Assembly (NCBI GenBank): GCA_004764695.1
Contig: SMSO01000037.1
Span: 46,247 to 110,246, forward strand
DNA length: 64,000 bases
Reading direction: 5' to 3'
DNA from: Schizochytrium sp. TIO01
Lineage: Eukaryota; Sar; Bigyra; Thraustochytrida; Thraustochytriidae
The position numbers were made by a program, and so were the translations under genes. The first letter of the stretch is position 1; every line of letters begins with the position of its first letter. The notes beneath the pieces were generated by a model. It had not been told where the DNA came from, ran no database searches, and saw only the letters and a list, made by a program, of their open reading frames with translations. This document shows positions 1 through 11,600 of the stretch, one piece after another.

Positions 1-631
1 CGGTCGCCCATGCCAGAAATTCAACTACGAGCTTTTTAACTGCAACAACTTTAGCATATGCTTCTGGAGCTGGAATTACCGCGGCTGCTGGCACCAGACT
101 TGCCCTCCAGTTGATCCTCGATGAGGGTTTTACATTGCTCTCATTCCGATAGCAAAACGCATACACGCTTCGCATCGATATTTCTCGTCACTACCTCGTG
201 GAGTCCACAGTGGGTAATTTACGCGCCTGCTGCTATCCTTGGATATGGTAGCCGTCTCTCAGGCTCCCTCTCCGGAGTCGAGCCCTAACTCTCCGTCACC
301 CGTTATAGTCACCGTAGTCCAATACACTACCGTCGACAACTGATGGGGCAGAAACTCAAACGATTCATCGACTAAAAAAGTCAATCTGCTCAATTATCAT
401 GATTCACCAATAAAATCGGCTTCAATCTAATAAGTGCAGCCCCATACAGGGCTCTTACGGCATGTATTATTTCCAGAATTACTGCAGGTATCCATATAAA
501 AGAAACTACCGAAGAAATTATTACTGATATAATGAGCCGTTCGCAGTCTCACAGTACAATCGCTTATACTTACACATGCATGGCTTAATCTTTGAGACGA
601 GCATATGACTACTGGCAGGATCAACCAGATT
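1..631 (-). rRNA. 18S (SSU) rRNA, 5' part, cut by the window edge
   Basis: The reverse complement begins at about 631 with the universal eukaryotic SSU 5' end (AATCTGGTTGATCCTGCCAG) and runs through helices with GCTCATTATATCAG, GGAGCCTGAGAGACGGC and CAGCAGCCGCGGTAATTCC (near 80-100). It leaves the window after about one third of a normal 1.8-kb SSU gene. Transcription is leftwards, so 5.8S and 28S would lie outside the window. The wording of the variable stretches resembles labyrinthulomycete 18S as I remember it. Identification as SSU rRNA is secure; the taxonomic reading is not. Confidence 0.97.
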
Positions 632-3600
632 GCTATGTGATAATTTTATTTAGAATGGTATTAAAACCATTCTAAACAAATCTCTTCAACAATCAAAGTG
701 TATTTCAAAACTCAGCCAATCGTCCTTTTCAACCTTGACCAATCTCACGCCAAAGAATGTTTTATTAAACATCCCTAGGGGAGACTTCGATGTGAAGTGC
801 TACACGCTTCTGAAGAAATCTTCATCCACATGCAACGGTCCTCACGCCTTCGGTTCAGATCAAAACTTTGCGAAGATCTACGTAACAATACGAAGCTTCA
901 AGACCGCGACAGCTTCAAAATGTACCCAAACGGCACACGCTGTCTCAGATCCAATCTTAGCGCATTTTGCAGGAAGTACTTGATATGCTTCACATGTCCA
1001 ACGGAGTTAAACCTGTCCGCACACACCCTTCCTCGCGCCACCTCGAGAACTCACAAAACCAGCAACAGTTGGAACTTGTCATCTGTTCTGTTCTGTTCTG
1101 ACGGTTTCCCGTTCAGTGGCCGCGTTGAACAAGGGCCCTCCGACGAAGGAAACGTGAATGTATATTACAGGTGTTTGTTTGTTTTGAAGATTTGAGAAGA
1201 CCTAATCAGTGGTGGCAAATTTGATAATTTCCAAATATTTTAAAGCAGAATTTCTATAAATTCAAAAAGTGAAAATCCCTGTGGGGAATTTCTTCCAAAA
1301 ACTTTATCTCGTATTTTGGGGTCATGTTTGCTGCATGAACAGTTGAAGTACCTGTGATACTAAGACGAATAAGGTTAAATATCTCTAAGAGAATAGTTAT
1401 AGATAGTATGCAAGCATTATACAACACTTTAAATATACAGAGAATCTCAATTCTGGCTTTGCCCAATATTGAAGTATAATGTTGCCTAATGAATGCATTC
1501 GCCGTCACATTCTATAGAAAGAGAGAAAAAAAAAAAGAAATAATATTATAAAACGTTTTAATGTTTCAAGCTAAAACTTTCTTTTACTTTTTCATTTTAA
1601 AGAAAAGTAAAAGAAAAACATTTTAACCGAAAATCTTTTAGACATAGAAGATTTCCTCTTATTGTGCATGCTATCGTGCAACAGGGAAACTGCACACTAC
1701 CTCTCAAAGAAGAAGCCCTATATGCAAGCATACAAACATATAAAAATCAGCTACTCACAGCCCTCAGAGTCTCACTGACCTCACTAGCAGGAACTCTTAG
1801 TCCACCGCGCTCCACGCACGCATCCTCTTCGTTCACCCTTTTGAAGGCTACCCTATCCTGGTAAGGATTCCTTCTTTCTCGTGATTGAAAGGCAATCACG
1901 CAGGGGTCACGACAATGCTGTGTTTAACCATAAATGTTCGAGCTTCTTAGACCCAGTTGTAATCACTGATGGGTGCTTTGATTTGCCATATAGGCTTCAG
2001 ATGGAACAGCGCCCCAGCATGACTTGAGGTTTGTCACCGATGCTCACACTCACTTGCTTCAGCATCACGTTTTATCTAGTAGACAACGTCATTTCAAAAC
2101 TGGAAAGCCGTGTTGTACTATAAGACCCCGGCTATTGATACCACAACTACTTTATTGTTTTAGTAAATGTGCATTGACCATAACAATTGCTCTAATTGCA
2201 AAAGAAATTTTCTGATTGAGAAATTTATTTAGGAAAGCTTTGAGCCGATTATTTTCATCGCATGACCCTGGTTGACCACTGCTATGGAGATAAACATACT
2301 GGCAGGTGAGAAATACGTATTCACATTAATGGGCCCCGGACAACTCTGAAAATGTAACGATCTCCTTGTTTGAAGATACAAATCTAGTTTATGATGGTTC
2401 TCGTCCTGCAATTTACTGTTTTTTTATCGACAACTCAGCTAGCCTCTGCCGCCGCTTCCTAAAGTCTTAGTTTCAGGAAATTAAAACAACAGGAGTGTTT
2501 TATTAAAATGCCGTAACTAGCATGCTCCTTAGAGCATATATGTAGCGAAGTTTACGAACCACTCGTTCGAGGCTTTCATTCTTTCTCTAGAAAACGATCG
2601 GTGAGGTTTGATGAAGAACATGAAAGAGAAAAGAATGTCCTTGAGATTATTCAGCTTCCAAATTCAGGCAGCTTGATTGTTTAGATTTCGGTTAGGTTAA
2701 TTTAGATTTGGGTAAGACACCAACTTGGGTTTTTCTCAATAAAAAGTAAGGTCTAAAACCCAGTCTACTTCCAACACACGACAACGCCATCAATTTTGAA
2801 GAATTCATTCGCGTTCCCATCATTGCTCGTTTTTTATCGTGACATTTGTTACTAAATCACAGATATTATTGGAAAGTTGTGTGGCATATCATGGAAAGCA
2901 TCCCCCGATATAATGTTTCAGAAGTTGCATTTTCATAATTTTTAAGATAATAAAATTTAGCCTTCTCGAACTTGAGAATGCCGACTACTGAGAAGGAATA
3001 CAGATACATCTTTGCGACATCACTTTGCAAGGTTAAGAGGAGCATCCATCTGACGCAACAGTGTCAAAAGTGTCATGATGGCATGATGGCATGATGTATA
3101 ACACTGCACGCGACTCACCCATGGGACGAATGGAATCAAGCAAGCATCGAGAGAAGTCTGCAAAGTAAAACCTGCAGGCAGACCCGAAATACCAAAGCGA
3201 ACAAAAGTACTTGGATCTATCAAGCACATTCAACAAGACAACCCTAGTCATAATACTAACTAACTACTATCATCTAAGACATTTCCCCAAATACCTCTAA
3301 GTAATCATAACCACGTTTCATTACGACTACAAATGAAATACATATTTGAAAAGGCTAAAGCTCGAGTAAAATGATCGATGATAACAATACTTCTGGCGTG
3401 TGGAATCTGATGATGAACCCGACTTCCAAACACACCATCACAATTTCACAATATTTATGAAGTATTATACTCCACCATCTTGTAAAGAACAGATTATGAC
3501 CCTTGCATACCCGATCCGTGATGGTCGATCTCAGTCATCATTGAAAACATTTATTAAAGAGCATATCACGCTTTATGTTAGGATGATGAACATTTTCAAG

Positions 3601-3692
3601 CACATTCATATTCCTGAGAATCTACAAAATAATAACACTCATGCAGTTTGACATGCAAGCAACACGGCAAAGATAATGATTTAGGGTTTGAT
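632..3692. other. Spacer upstream of 18S (5' ETS/IGS) and AT-rich subtelomeric DNA
   Basis: No convincing gene. The first few hundred bases upstream of the 18S 5' end should contain the rRNA promoter and external transcribed spacer, but no consensus is available to place them. A purine run lies at 1,520-1,545, and GATGGCAT is repeated three times near 3,076-3,096. At 3,371-3,651 a short plus-strand stretch looks weakly coding: it is acidic at first, then reads open for 83 codons, but needs a frame change to reach an ATG. I cannot assign it. Confidence 0.5.
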
Positions 3693-6600
3693 TCATTCAA
3701 AAATGTAAGGGCCCACCAATCGCAATGATTCACTAAAGGCAACGATTAAAGCTTCCAGTATATCAAGCTCTACTTTCTGCGTAGCAAGAAATTCCTCTTT
3801 CGAGCTCTGCTCACCATTACTGCTAGCAAGCAGACTCTGTCCAGAACGACTGAGTTTCACTGAAGATGGCATAGAAAGTGCATTGTTTACAGCATGTATA
3901 CAACCAAGCTCACGAGAGATCTGCTCAAGACTTGTCCTTCTTGTCTTTGCATAATAAATCTCTTCATTCAATTTCAGCTCCCTCTGTCCTTCATAGCTCA
4001 ATCTTAAACTAAGAATTAACAGACCAAATAGCATCATCTCCGTTCGTCAGTTAACAATTGAACCTCATCTAAGGTACCAAAGGAATGATAGTACAATTTC
4101 ATTTCTCCTTTGATGTGGTCATGCTCTCTGTTGCATCCACCCCAACCAAACAAGCAAAAACAGAATTAAACAAACAAGCAATCGAGTAAACTTGCTAAAC
4201 AAAACTGGACAAAAAAACACCAACCCACCCACCAACCAACAAAGCAAGGATCATGTACAAAAACGTCTTTGAGCTGCGGTGTTGCGTAGACAACTTACTC
4301 GAGTGATGTCAGCGACCGGTTCTCTTTCAGCGCCGCAGCCACTGCCTTGGCGCCCTCGTCGCCGATATTGTTGCCATAAAGACTGTCAATTTGATTAAAT
4401 GATGGCAACCAATACATTACATTGCAGTGCATTACATTAGATACATGCATGCATGGACGTGAGTGATCTAGGTTGGCTTTCAGCATTTATCTTTGTTGTG
4501 TTGTCATTTTGCTCTTTGTTCGATGCATGTATACTCACTCAAACAGACAACCCATCCATCCATCCATCCATCCATCAAACAAACAAACCAAACAAACAAG
4601 CAAGCGATTGCATAAACTTGCAAAAAAACACCGACCCACCCACCAAATAACAAACCAAGCATCATGTACAAACAAGTCCACGAGCTGCGCTGTTGCGTAG
4701 ACAACTTACGATAGTGATGTCAGGGACAGGTTCTCTTTCAGCGCCGCAGCCACTGCCTTGCCGCCCTCGTCGCCGATATCGTTGCCAAAAAGACTGTCGA
4801 TTTAATTGAATGATGGCAACCCATACATTACATTGCAATGCATTACATTGGATACATGCATGGACGTGAGTGATCTAGGTTGGCTTTCAGCTATTATCTT
4901 TGTTGTGTTGTCATTTTGCTCTTTGTTCGATGCATGTATACTCACTCAAACAGACAACTCATCCATTCATCAAACAAACAAGCGATTGCATAAACTTGCA
5001 AAACAACACCGACCCACCCACCAAACAACAAACCAAGCATCATGTACAAACAAGTCCACGAGCCGCGGTGTTGCGCAGACAACTTACACAAGTGATGTCA
5101 GCGACCGGTTCTCTTTCAGCGCCGCAGCCACTGCCTTGGCGCCCTCGTCGCCGATTTTGTTGTTATCAAGACTGTCGATTTGATTGAATGAGGGCAACCA
5201 ATACATTACACGTTACATATTACAATAGATGTACGCATGCATGCATGGACGTGAGTGATCTAGGTTGGCTGTCAGGATTTATCTTTGTTGTATTGTCATT
5301 TTGCTCTTTGTTCGATGGATGTGTACTCAAACAGACAACCTATCCATCCATCAAACAAACAAGAGATAGCATAAACTTGCAAAACAACACCGATCCACCC
5401 ACCAAACAACAAACCAAGCATCATGTACAAACACGTCCACGAGCTGCGCTGTTGCGAAGACAACTTACTCAAGTGATGTCAGCGACCGGTTCTCTTTCAG
5501 CGCCGCACCCACTGCCTTGGCGCCCTCGTCGCCGATTTTGTTGCTTTTAAGACTGTCGATTTGATTGAATGATGGCAAGCAGTACAATACACGTTACATA
5601 TTACAATAGATGCACGCATGCATGCATGGACGTGAGTGATCTAGGTTGGCTTTCAGCATTTATCTTTGTTGTGTTGTCATTTTGCTCTTTGTTCGATGCA
5701 TGTATACTCACTCAAACAGACAACCCATCCATCCATCAAACAAACAAGCGATTGCATGAACTTGCAAAACAACACAGATCCACCCATCAAACAACAAACC
5801 AAGCATCATGTACAAACACGTCCACGAGCTACGGTGTTGCGTAGACAACTTACTATAGTGATGTCAGCGACCGGTTCTCTTTCAGCGCCGCAGCCACTGC
5901 CTTGGCGCCCTCTGAGCCGATTTTGTTGCCTTCAAGACTGTCGATTTGATTGAATGATGGCAAGCAATACATTACACATTACATATTACATTAGATGCAC
6001 GCATGCATGCATGAACGTGAGTGATCTAGGTTGGCTTTCAGCATTTATCTTTGTTGTGTTGTCATTTTGCTCTTTGTTCGATGGATGTGTACTCACTCAA
6101 ACAGACAACTTATCCATCCATCCATCAAACAAACAAACAAACAAGCGATTGCATAAACTTGCAAAACAACACCGACCCACCCATCAAACAACAAACCAAG
6201 CATCATGTACAAACAAGTCCACGAGCTGCGGTGTTGCGTAGAAAACTTACTCAAGTGATGTCAGCGACCGGTTCTCTTTCAGCGCCGCACCCACTGCCTT
6301 GGCGCCCTCTGAGCCGATATGGTTAAATCGAAGACTGTCGATTTGATTGAATGATGGCAAGCAATACATTACACGTTACATATTACAATAGATGCACGCA
6401 TGTATGCATGGACGTGAGTAATCTAGGTTGGCTCTCAGCATCTTTCTTTGTTGTGTTGTCATTTTGCTCTTTGTTCGATGAATGTATACTCACTCAAACA
6501 GACAACCCATCCATCCATCAAACAAACAAGCGATTGCATAAACTTGCAAAACAACACCGACCCACCCACCAAACAACAAACCAAGCATAATGTACAAACA

Positions 6601-8510
6601 AGTCCACGAGCTGTGGGTGTTGCGTAGACAACTTACGATAGTGATGTCAGCGACCGGTTCTCCTTCAGCGCCGCACCCACTGCCTTGGCGCCCTCGTCGC
6701 CGATATAGTTGCCTTCAAGACTGTCGATTTGATTGAATGATGGCAAGCAATACATTACACGTTACACATTACAATAGATGCACGCATGCATGCATGGACG
6801 TGAGTGATCTAGGTTGGCTTTCAGCATTTATCTTTATTGTGTTGTCATTTTGCTCTTTGTTCGATGGATGTATACTCACTCAAACAGACAACCAATCCAT
6901 CCATCAAACAAACAAGCGATTGCATAAACTTGCAAAACAACACCGACCCACCCACCAAACAACAAACCAAGCATCATGTACAAACCACTCCACGAGCTGC
7001 GGTGTTGCGTAGACAACTTACGATAGTGATGTCAGCGACCGGTTCTCTTTCAGCGCCGCACCCACTGCCTTGGCGCCCTCGTCGCCAATTTCGTTATCCT
7101 GAAGACTGTCGATTTGATTGAATGATGGCAAGCAATACATTACACGTTACATATTACAATAGATGCACGCATGCATGCATGGACGTGAGTGATCTAGGCT
7201 GGCTTTCAGCATTTATCTTTGTTGTGTTGTCATTTTGCTCTTTGTTCGATGGATGTATACTCACTCAAACTGACAACTCATCCATCCATCAAACAAACAA
7301 GCGATTGCATAAACTTGCAAAACATCACTGACCAAAATAACACACCAACGAAGCAAGCATCATGTACAAACAAGTCCATGAGCTGCGGTGTTGCGTAGAC
7401 AACTTACGATAGTGATGTGAGCGACCGGTTCTCTTTCAGCGCCGCACCCACTGCCTTGGCGCCCTCGTCGCCGATATAGTTGCTTTGAAGACTGTCGATT
7501 TGATTGAATGATGGCAAGTAATACATTACATTGCAATGCATTACATTGGATACATGCATGGACGTGAGTGATCTAGGTTGGCTTTTAGGATTTCCTCTTT
7601 GTTGTGTTGCCATTTTGCTCTTTGTTCGATGGATGTATACTCACTCAAACAGACAACCCATCCATCCATCAAACAAACAAGCGATTGCATAAACTTGCAA
7701 AGCAACACCGACCCACCCACCAAACAACAAACCAAGAATCATGTACAAACAAGTCCACGAGCTGCGGTGTTGCGTAGACAACTTACTCAAGTGATGCCAG
7801 CGACCGGTTCTCTTTCAGCGCCGCACCCACTGCCTTGGCGCCCTCTGAGCCGATATGGTTGTGTTGAAGACTGTCGATTTGATTGAATGATGGCAAGCAA
7901 TACATTACACGTTACATATTAAAATAGATACACGCATGCATGCATGGACGTGAGTGATCTAGGTTGGCTTTCCGAATTTCATTCTTTGTTGTGTTGCCAT
8001 TTTGCTCTTTGTTCGATGGATGTATACTCAGTCAAACAGACAACTTATCTATCCATCAAACAAACAAGCGATTGCATAAACTTGCAAAACAACACCGACC
8101 CACCCACCAAACAACAAACCAAGCATCATGTACAAACAAGTCCACGAGCTGCGGTGTTGCGTAGACAACTTACTCAAGTGATGTCAGCGACCGGTTCTCT
8201 TTCAGCGCCGCAGCCACTGCCTTGCCGCCCTCTGAGCCGATATAGTTGCTTCTAAGACTGTCGATTTGATTGAATGATGGCAAGCAATACATTACGCGCA
8301 TGCATGCATGGAAGTGAGTGATCTAGGTTGGCTTTCAGCATTTCGCTTTGTTGTGTTGTCATTTTGCTCTTTGTTCGATGGATGTATACTCACTCAAACA
8401 GACAACTTATCCATTCATCCATCCATCCATCCATCCATCCATCAAACAAACAAACAAACCAGCCATTGCATAAACTTGCAAAACAATAACAACAAAAGCA
8501 ACACCGTGCA

Positions 8511-8586
<76 letters not shown>

Positions 8587-8667
8587 GAGCGTCTTAACTT
8601 ACTTCAGTGTTGTAGCGCCATTCTGAAGCTGTTCAAGGGCATAGACAACACGTGGGTGGTCTGACAT
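3693..8667 (-). CDS. 13-exon leucine-rich-repeat protein (RNase-inhibitor-type LRRs), one LRR per exon
   Basis: Exons in coding order: 8603-8667, 8174-8257, 7787-7870, 7408-7491, 7022-7105, 6637-6720, 6251-6334, 5854-5937, 5469-5552, 5088-5171, 4710-4793, 4299-4382, 3693-4008. They total 1,305 nt, giving 434 residues plus stop. Exon 1 starts at an ATG (MSDHPRVVYALEQLQNGATT) and ends in phase 2. The 11 internal exons are each exactly 84 nt, phase 2-2 and stop-free, with GTAAGT donors and CAG acceptors. Each encodes one 28-residue repeat, LxxNxIGDEGAKAVxAALKEN, followed by RSLTSLx. The last exon joins in frame (DLRLSYEGQREL) and gives a mostly helical, charged tail of about 104 residues with no family I recognise. 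No signal peptide or membrane segment is seen, so the protein is probably cytosolic. RI-type LRRs normally bind proteins; the partner here is unknown. Expression is not proven. Confidence 0.85.
4299..8602 (-). repeat. Tandem array of 11 exon-plus-intron cassettes, period about 378-411 bp
   Basis: Distances between successive exon starts are 411, 378, 381, 385, 397, 386, 385, 386, 379 and 387 bp. Introns (290-345 bp) are near-identical between units. Each contains, read on the plus strand, CATCCATC and AAACAAAC runs, a GCATGCATGCATGGACGTGAG block, the string TTGTTGTGTTGTCATTTTGCTC and the mirrored GTAAGT donor. Length differences come mainly from short-repeat copy number. The units belong to the LRR gene and are best explained by unequal crossing-over or gene conversion of an exon-intron module. 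Confidence 0.92.
8511..8586. repeat. (AAGC)n microsatellite inside intron 1 of the LRR gene
   Basis: About 19 uninterrupted AAGC units lie just downstream of the first donor site. A (CATC)n and (AAAC)n tract follows at about 8,411-8,458. No other cassette intron carries the AAGC expansion, so it arose after the cassettes duplicated. It is a likely length-polymorphic marker for this locus. Confidence 0.95.
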
Positions 8668-11600
8668 CGCGCAGCAAGTAACGATCTATACCTTAACTAG
8701 CGGGGGCGTGCGTGTGCCTTTTCAGCTAAGCTCGTGGCACAGTCCCAGTCGTTGCAGAAGGTTTCGAACCTGCTGGACGTAAAGCTGCAAGTCGATGATC
8801 GGGTTCTGCACACATGGTCTGACTTACTGAGTTATTATGGTTTTCCCTAAGAAGGAGATGCTTCTTAGTGCTCTCGAGGTAAAAGGATATTTTACTAGTT
8901 TGAACCTAACCTTGCCTACTCAGCCTCGGGCCCTGCACGTGTTTCTCGCTCTTTCAAGACTATTACTATTTCCTAGAGCCTCGTCCTAAAATATCTTATG
9001 CAGTGATATTGCTCCAGAAGTTCCAGCAATACTACCCCTTAGTACTACCTATTATGAACTAGATAGTCATAGAAGTAAGAAGTAAACAGCAACCCATTTA
9101 ATACTAAGTATATATAGAGTACGCACCAATTTGTTAGTACATTCGATCATACCACGCGGGTAACACCTCATCTCATTCGCACTGAGAAGTAAAGTCGCGT
9201 AGGGCCGGGTCAGTAGTATGATAGGGGACTGCATGCGAAGCCCCGGTGTTGAATGTTTTTTTCGTATGAAAGCAACTCCACGGTTCAATAATTTTGGTGG
9301 CGCATACTCAAAAGAGATAGATACGTCAGCAATGTTATCATCTCGCGGAACGCACTGTGCTTGTTTTTAATCGAGTAAATCCTTTGCACGCATGGCAAGG
9401 TTTGCATATTAAATTACCCTTGATGTGAGCCAAGAGAGCAGAATCGACGAGACTGACAGCATTGTGACTGACGCTTCACCAAAGGAACAATGTTTTTGAC
9501 AGTCTTCTGGGGCTTTGCATTTCTAGCGAACCACTCATCCTGTACTTCGTCTCTGTCAAATATTGAAATCGCATTTGTCTCCTTCTATAAGTTGTTTGCC
9601 TCTTCAGCCGTGTATTTCGAAAATTAAATAATAATTGTCTTGCTCTAAAAAGAAATGTCTTGACACAACAGTTACCTTTTCTGATTTCAAAAGTACGGAC
9701 CACTCACACCTCTGCTTCTGAAACCTTTTAAAGTTGGCAACTCATTCAATTGTTACCAAGTATACATGTATGTTCTGCTGTGCTTTGTTCTTGAGCCACC
9801 TAGCGTTAGTGCGGTCTAAAAAAATATTGAACACTGTCATAATCATAAAATGATTTGCTTGCGTAGCTCTAATCAAATACTACTACAGCATGAAAGATAG
9901 TAAGCAAATATACTTTGGTTAGTTCAATTGAAATCTGGTACGGTTGTTCTAGCAAGGATACTAGTGCAAGCATTAGGGATTTGTCTACTTCAATCAATCG
10001 AACCTTAACTTAAAGGAGGAAGAATCTGGTCCATGTGGTGGATCTTGATTGCTGGGGATCGAGAGATCTTGCTCGACCCCTTGTGTTTGCAAGCCCTTAT
10101 TGTTCTAGTTTCTCTTCTGCTCTGCCGTTTTGAAAGCCAGGAGATAAGCACTTGCTTGGAAGAAACTCTGCCTCACCCGCCGCTTCTAAGAGGTCCTTCC
10201 TCGTCGTTCACAAACGGAACAGTTTAGACGATCTCTGGATTTGCAAATCAAAGTCTCTGTGGCAATACACTGTTCAATAAGACTGTTGTGTCGAAAGAGG
10301 ACAATCGATTAGGGCTCTTTAAAGCTTTCTCTACCTCTCGAGACGATAACTTCACTAGCAGAACAACAATACACTATGAAGCATCGAGTCAGAGCAACAG
10401 AGACACAAGATCTATTTTTTACGGAACCTAAGCACTACGAAATGAAGGCGGGTCAAACAACTGCTCGGCAGACTAGCAATACACCTAGACCGAGGCGGTG
10501 TCCGAATGATCTTTCAGAAGAAGGATGGGTGGGTGGGGTACTGACGACTGGAAAATATGTAAGTGGAGGATTTCTCGGCCATGAAGTTGTACCTATGCTT
10601 TTGGAAAGGAAAGTTCCGCCTTCACAAGTCGCGATTGTTTTTATTGCTCTCACCCAGGCTGGACTCTTCACTGCTTAACATCGTTAGGGATGCCACAAGG
10701 TTTATTCTCAAGCAGTGACACGAGATAACCTATCAAACATTTACTTGGCTATTTCACGAGTATATTGGCGAGACACACTTGCCCCTGAGTAAGATTCAAT
10801 AGCCTTCCTTCTTCAACACGGACATTCTCGGTCAAGGCAGAGCTCAGGCCTTGAAGGGCGCATCGACCATATGTCTAAGATTGAAATCAAAAGTTACGGA
10901 GGATCAGCAAGCGTGGCTTCGAAGTGTGTTGGGTACTGAGATCGTGAATTACAAACTCGAATACTTATGGTTCGTGGACCGGCCCAAGATGGCCGGCGGC
11001 TACAGAATTGGTGTGGCAAAGGTGGTATGGAAGAGTGAAGAAAAGTTTGCTATGGATAGTTCAATGTACGTGGTCACCTTGTCACGCACCGTTCCATGAA
11101 GCTGGATCGAATACTTCATTCTTCAGAATTGAAGATACTGGTCCTCTGAAGGCATAATATAAAAGTTCAGATATCATTGGCTACCCGGGTATCTTAAAGT
11201 CTTGGCAAAGTTGGAAGTATCTCGTGGTGATATCCAACCCTAAAGTGTTGCGTATTTCTGGGTGAAGACGTCGAAGTGCTTTCACAGCCGAAAGTTATCA
11301 TCAGAGCAATCGGTCGAGGACAGGGATATCTTTTAGTGATAATATTACCTCTATGGCGTCAAGAGTAGGCCTGCGCACATGCGTTACAAGAAAGCATGAA
11401 TTCGATTCGATCAATTGATCACAGTGAACAGTTGTTGTGCGAGCCAGAGTCCCCAAAGCAGGAAGTACTTGCAGTTCGCGAAATACCATGTATCGCTGCT
11501 TGTTCTCCAGATACGCAGTGCTACAAAGAGTTTTGCAAACAGTATGATGCAAAGAAGCTTTATATGTCATGCGCAACACGAATTGAACTACTTTGATGAG

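Noticed and set aside
735-1195. Two overlapping open frames just upstream of the 18S gene
   Set aside because: They lie where the rRNA promoter and spacer are expected, and their proteins have no recognisable features.
4299-8602. Diversity-generating retroelement or CRISPR array as explanation for the repeats
   Set aside because: No reverse transcriptase or template copy is visible, and the invariant AAC codon argues against adenine mutagenesis. The repeats carry splice sites and LRR exons, unlike CRISPR.
4453-8664. Many plus-strand open stretches of 60-125 codons repeated in each cassette
   Set aside because: They read through intron sequence and the antisense of LRR exons. The minus-strand exons have correct splice sites, phase and LRR wording; the plus-strand ones do not.
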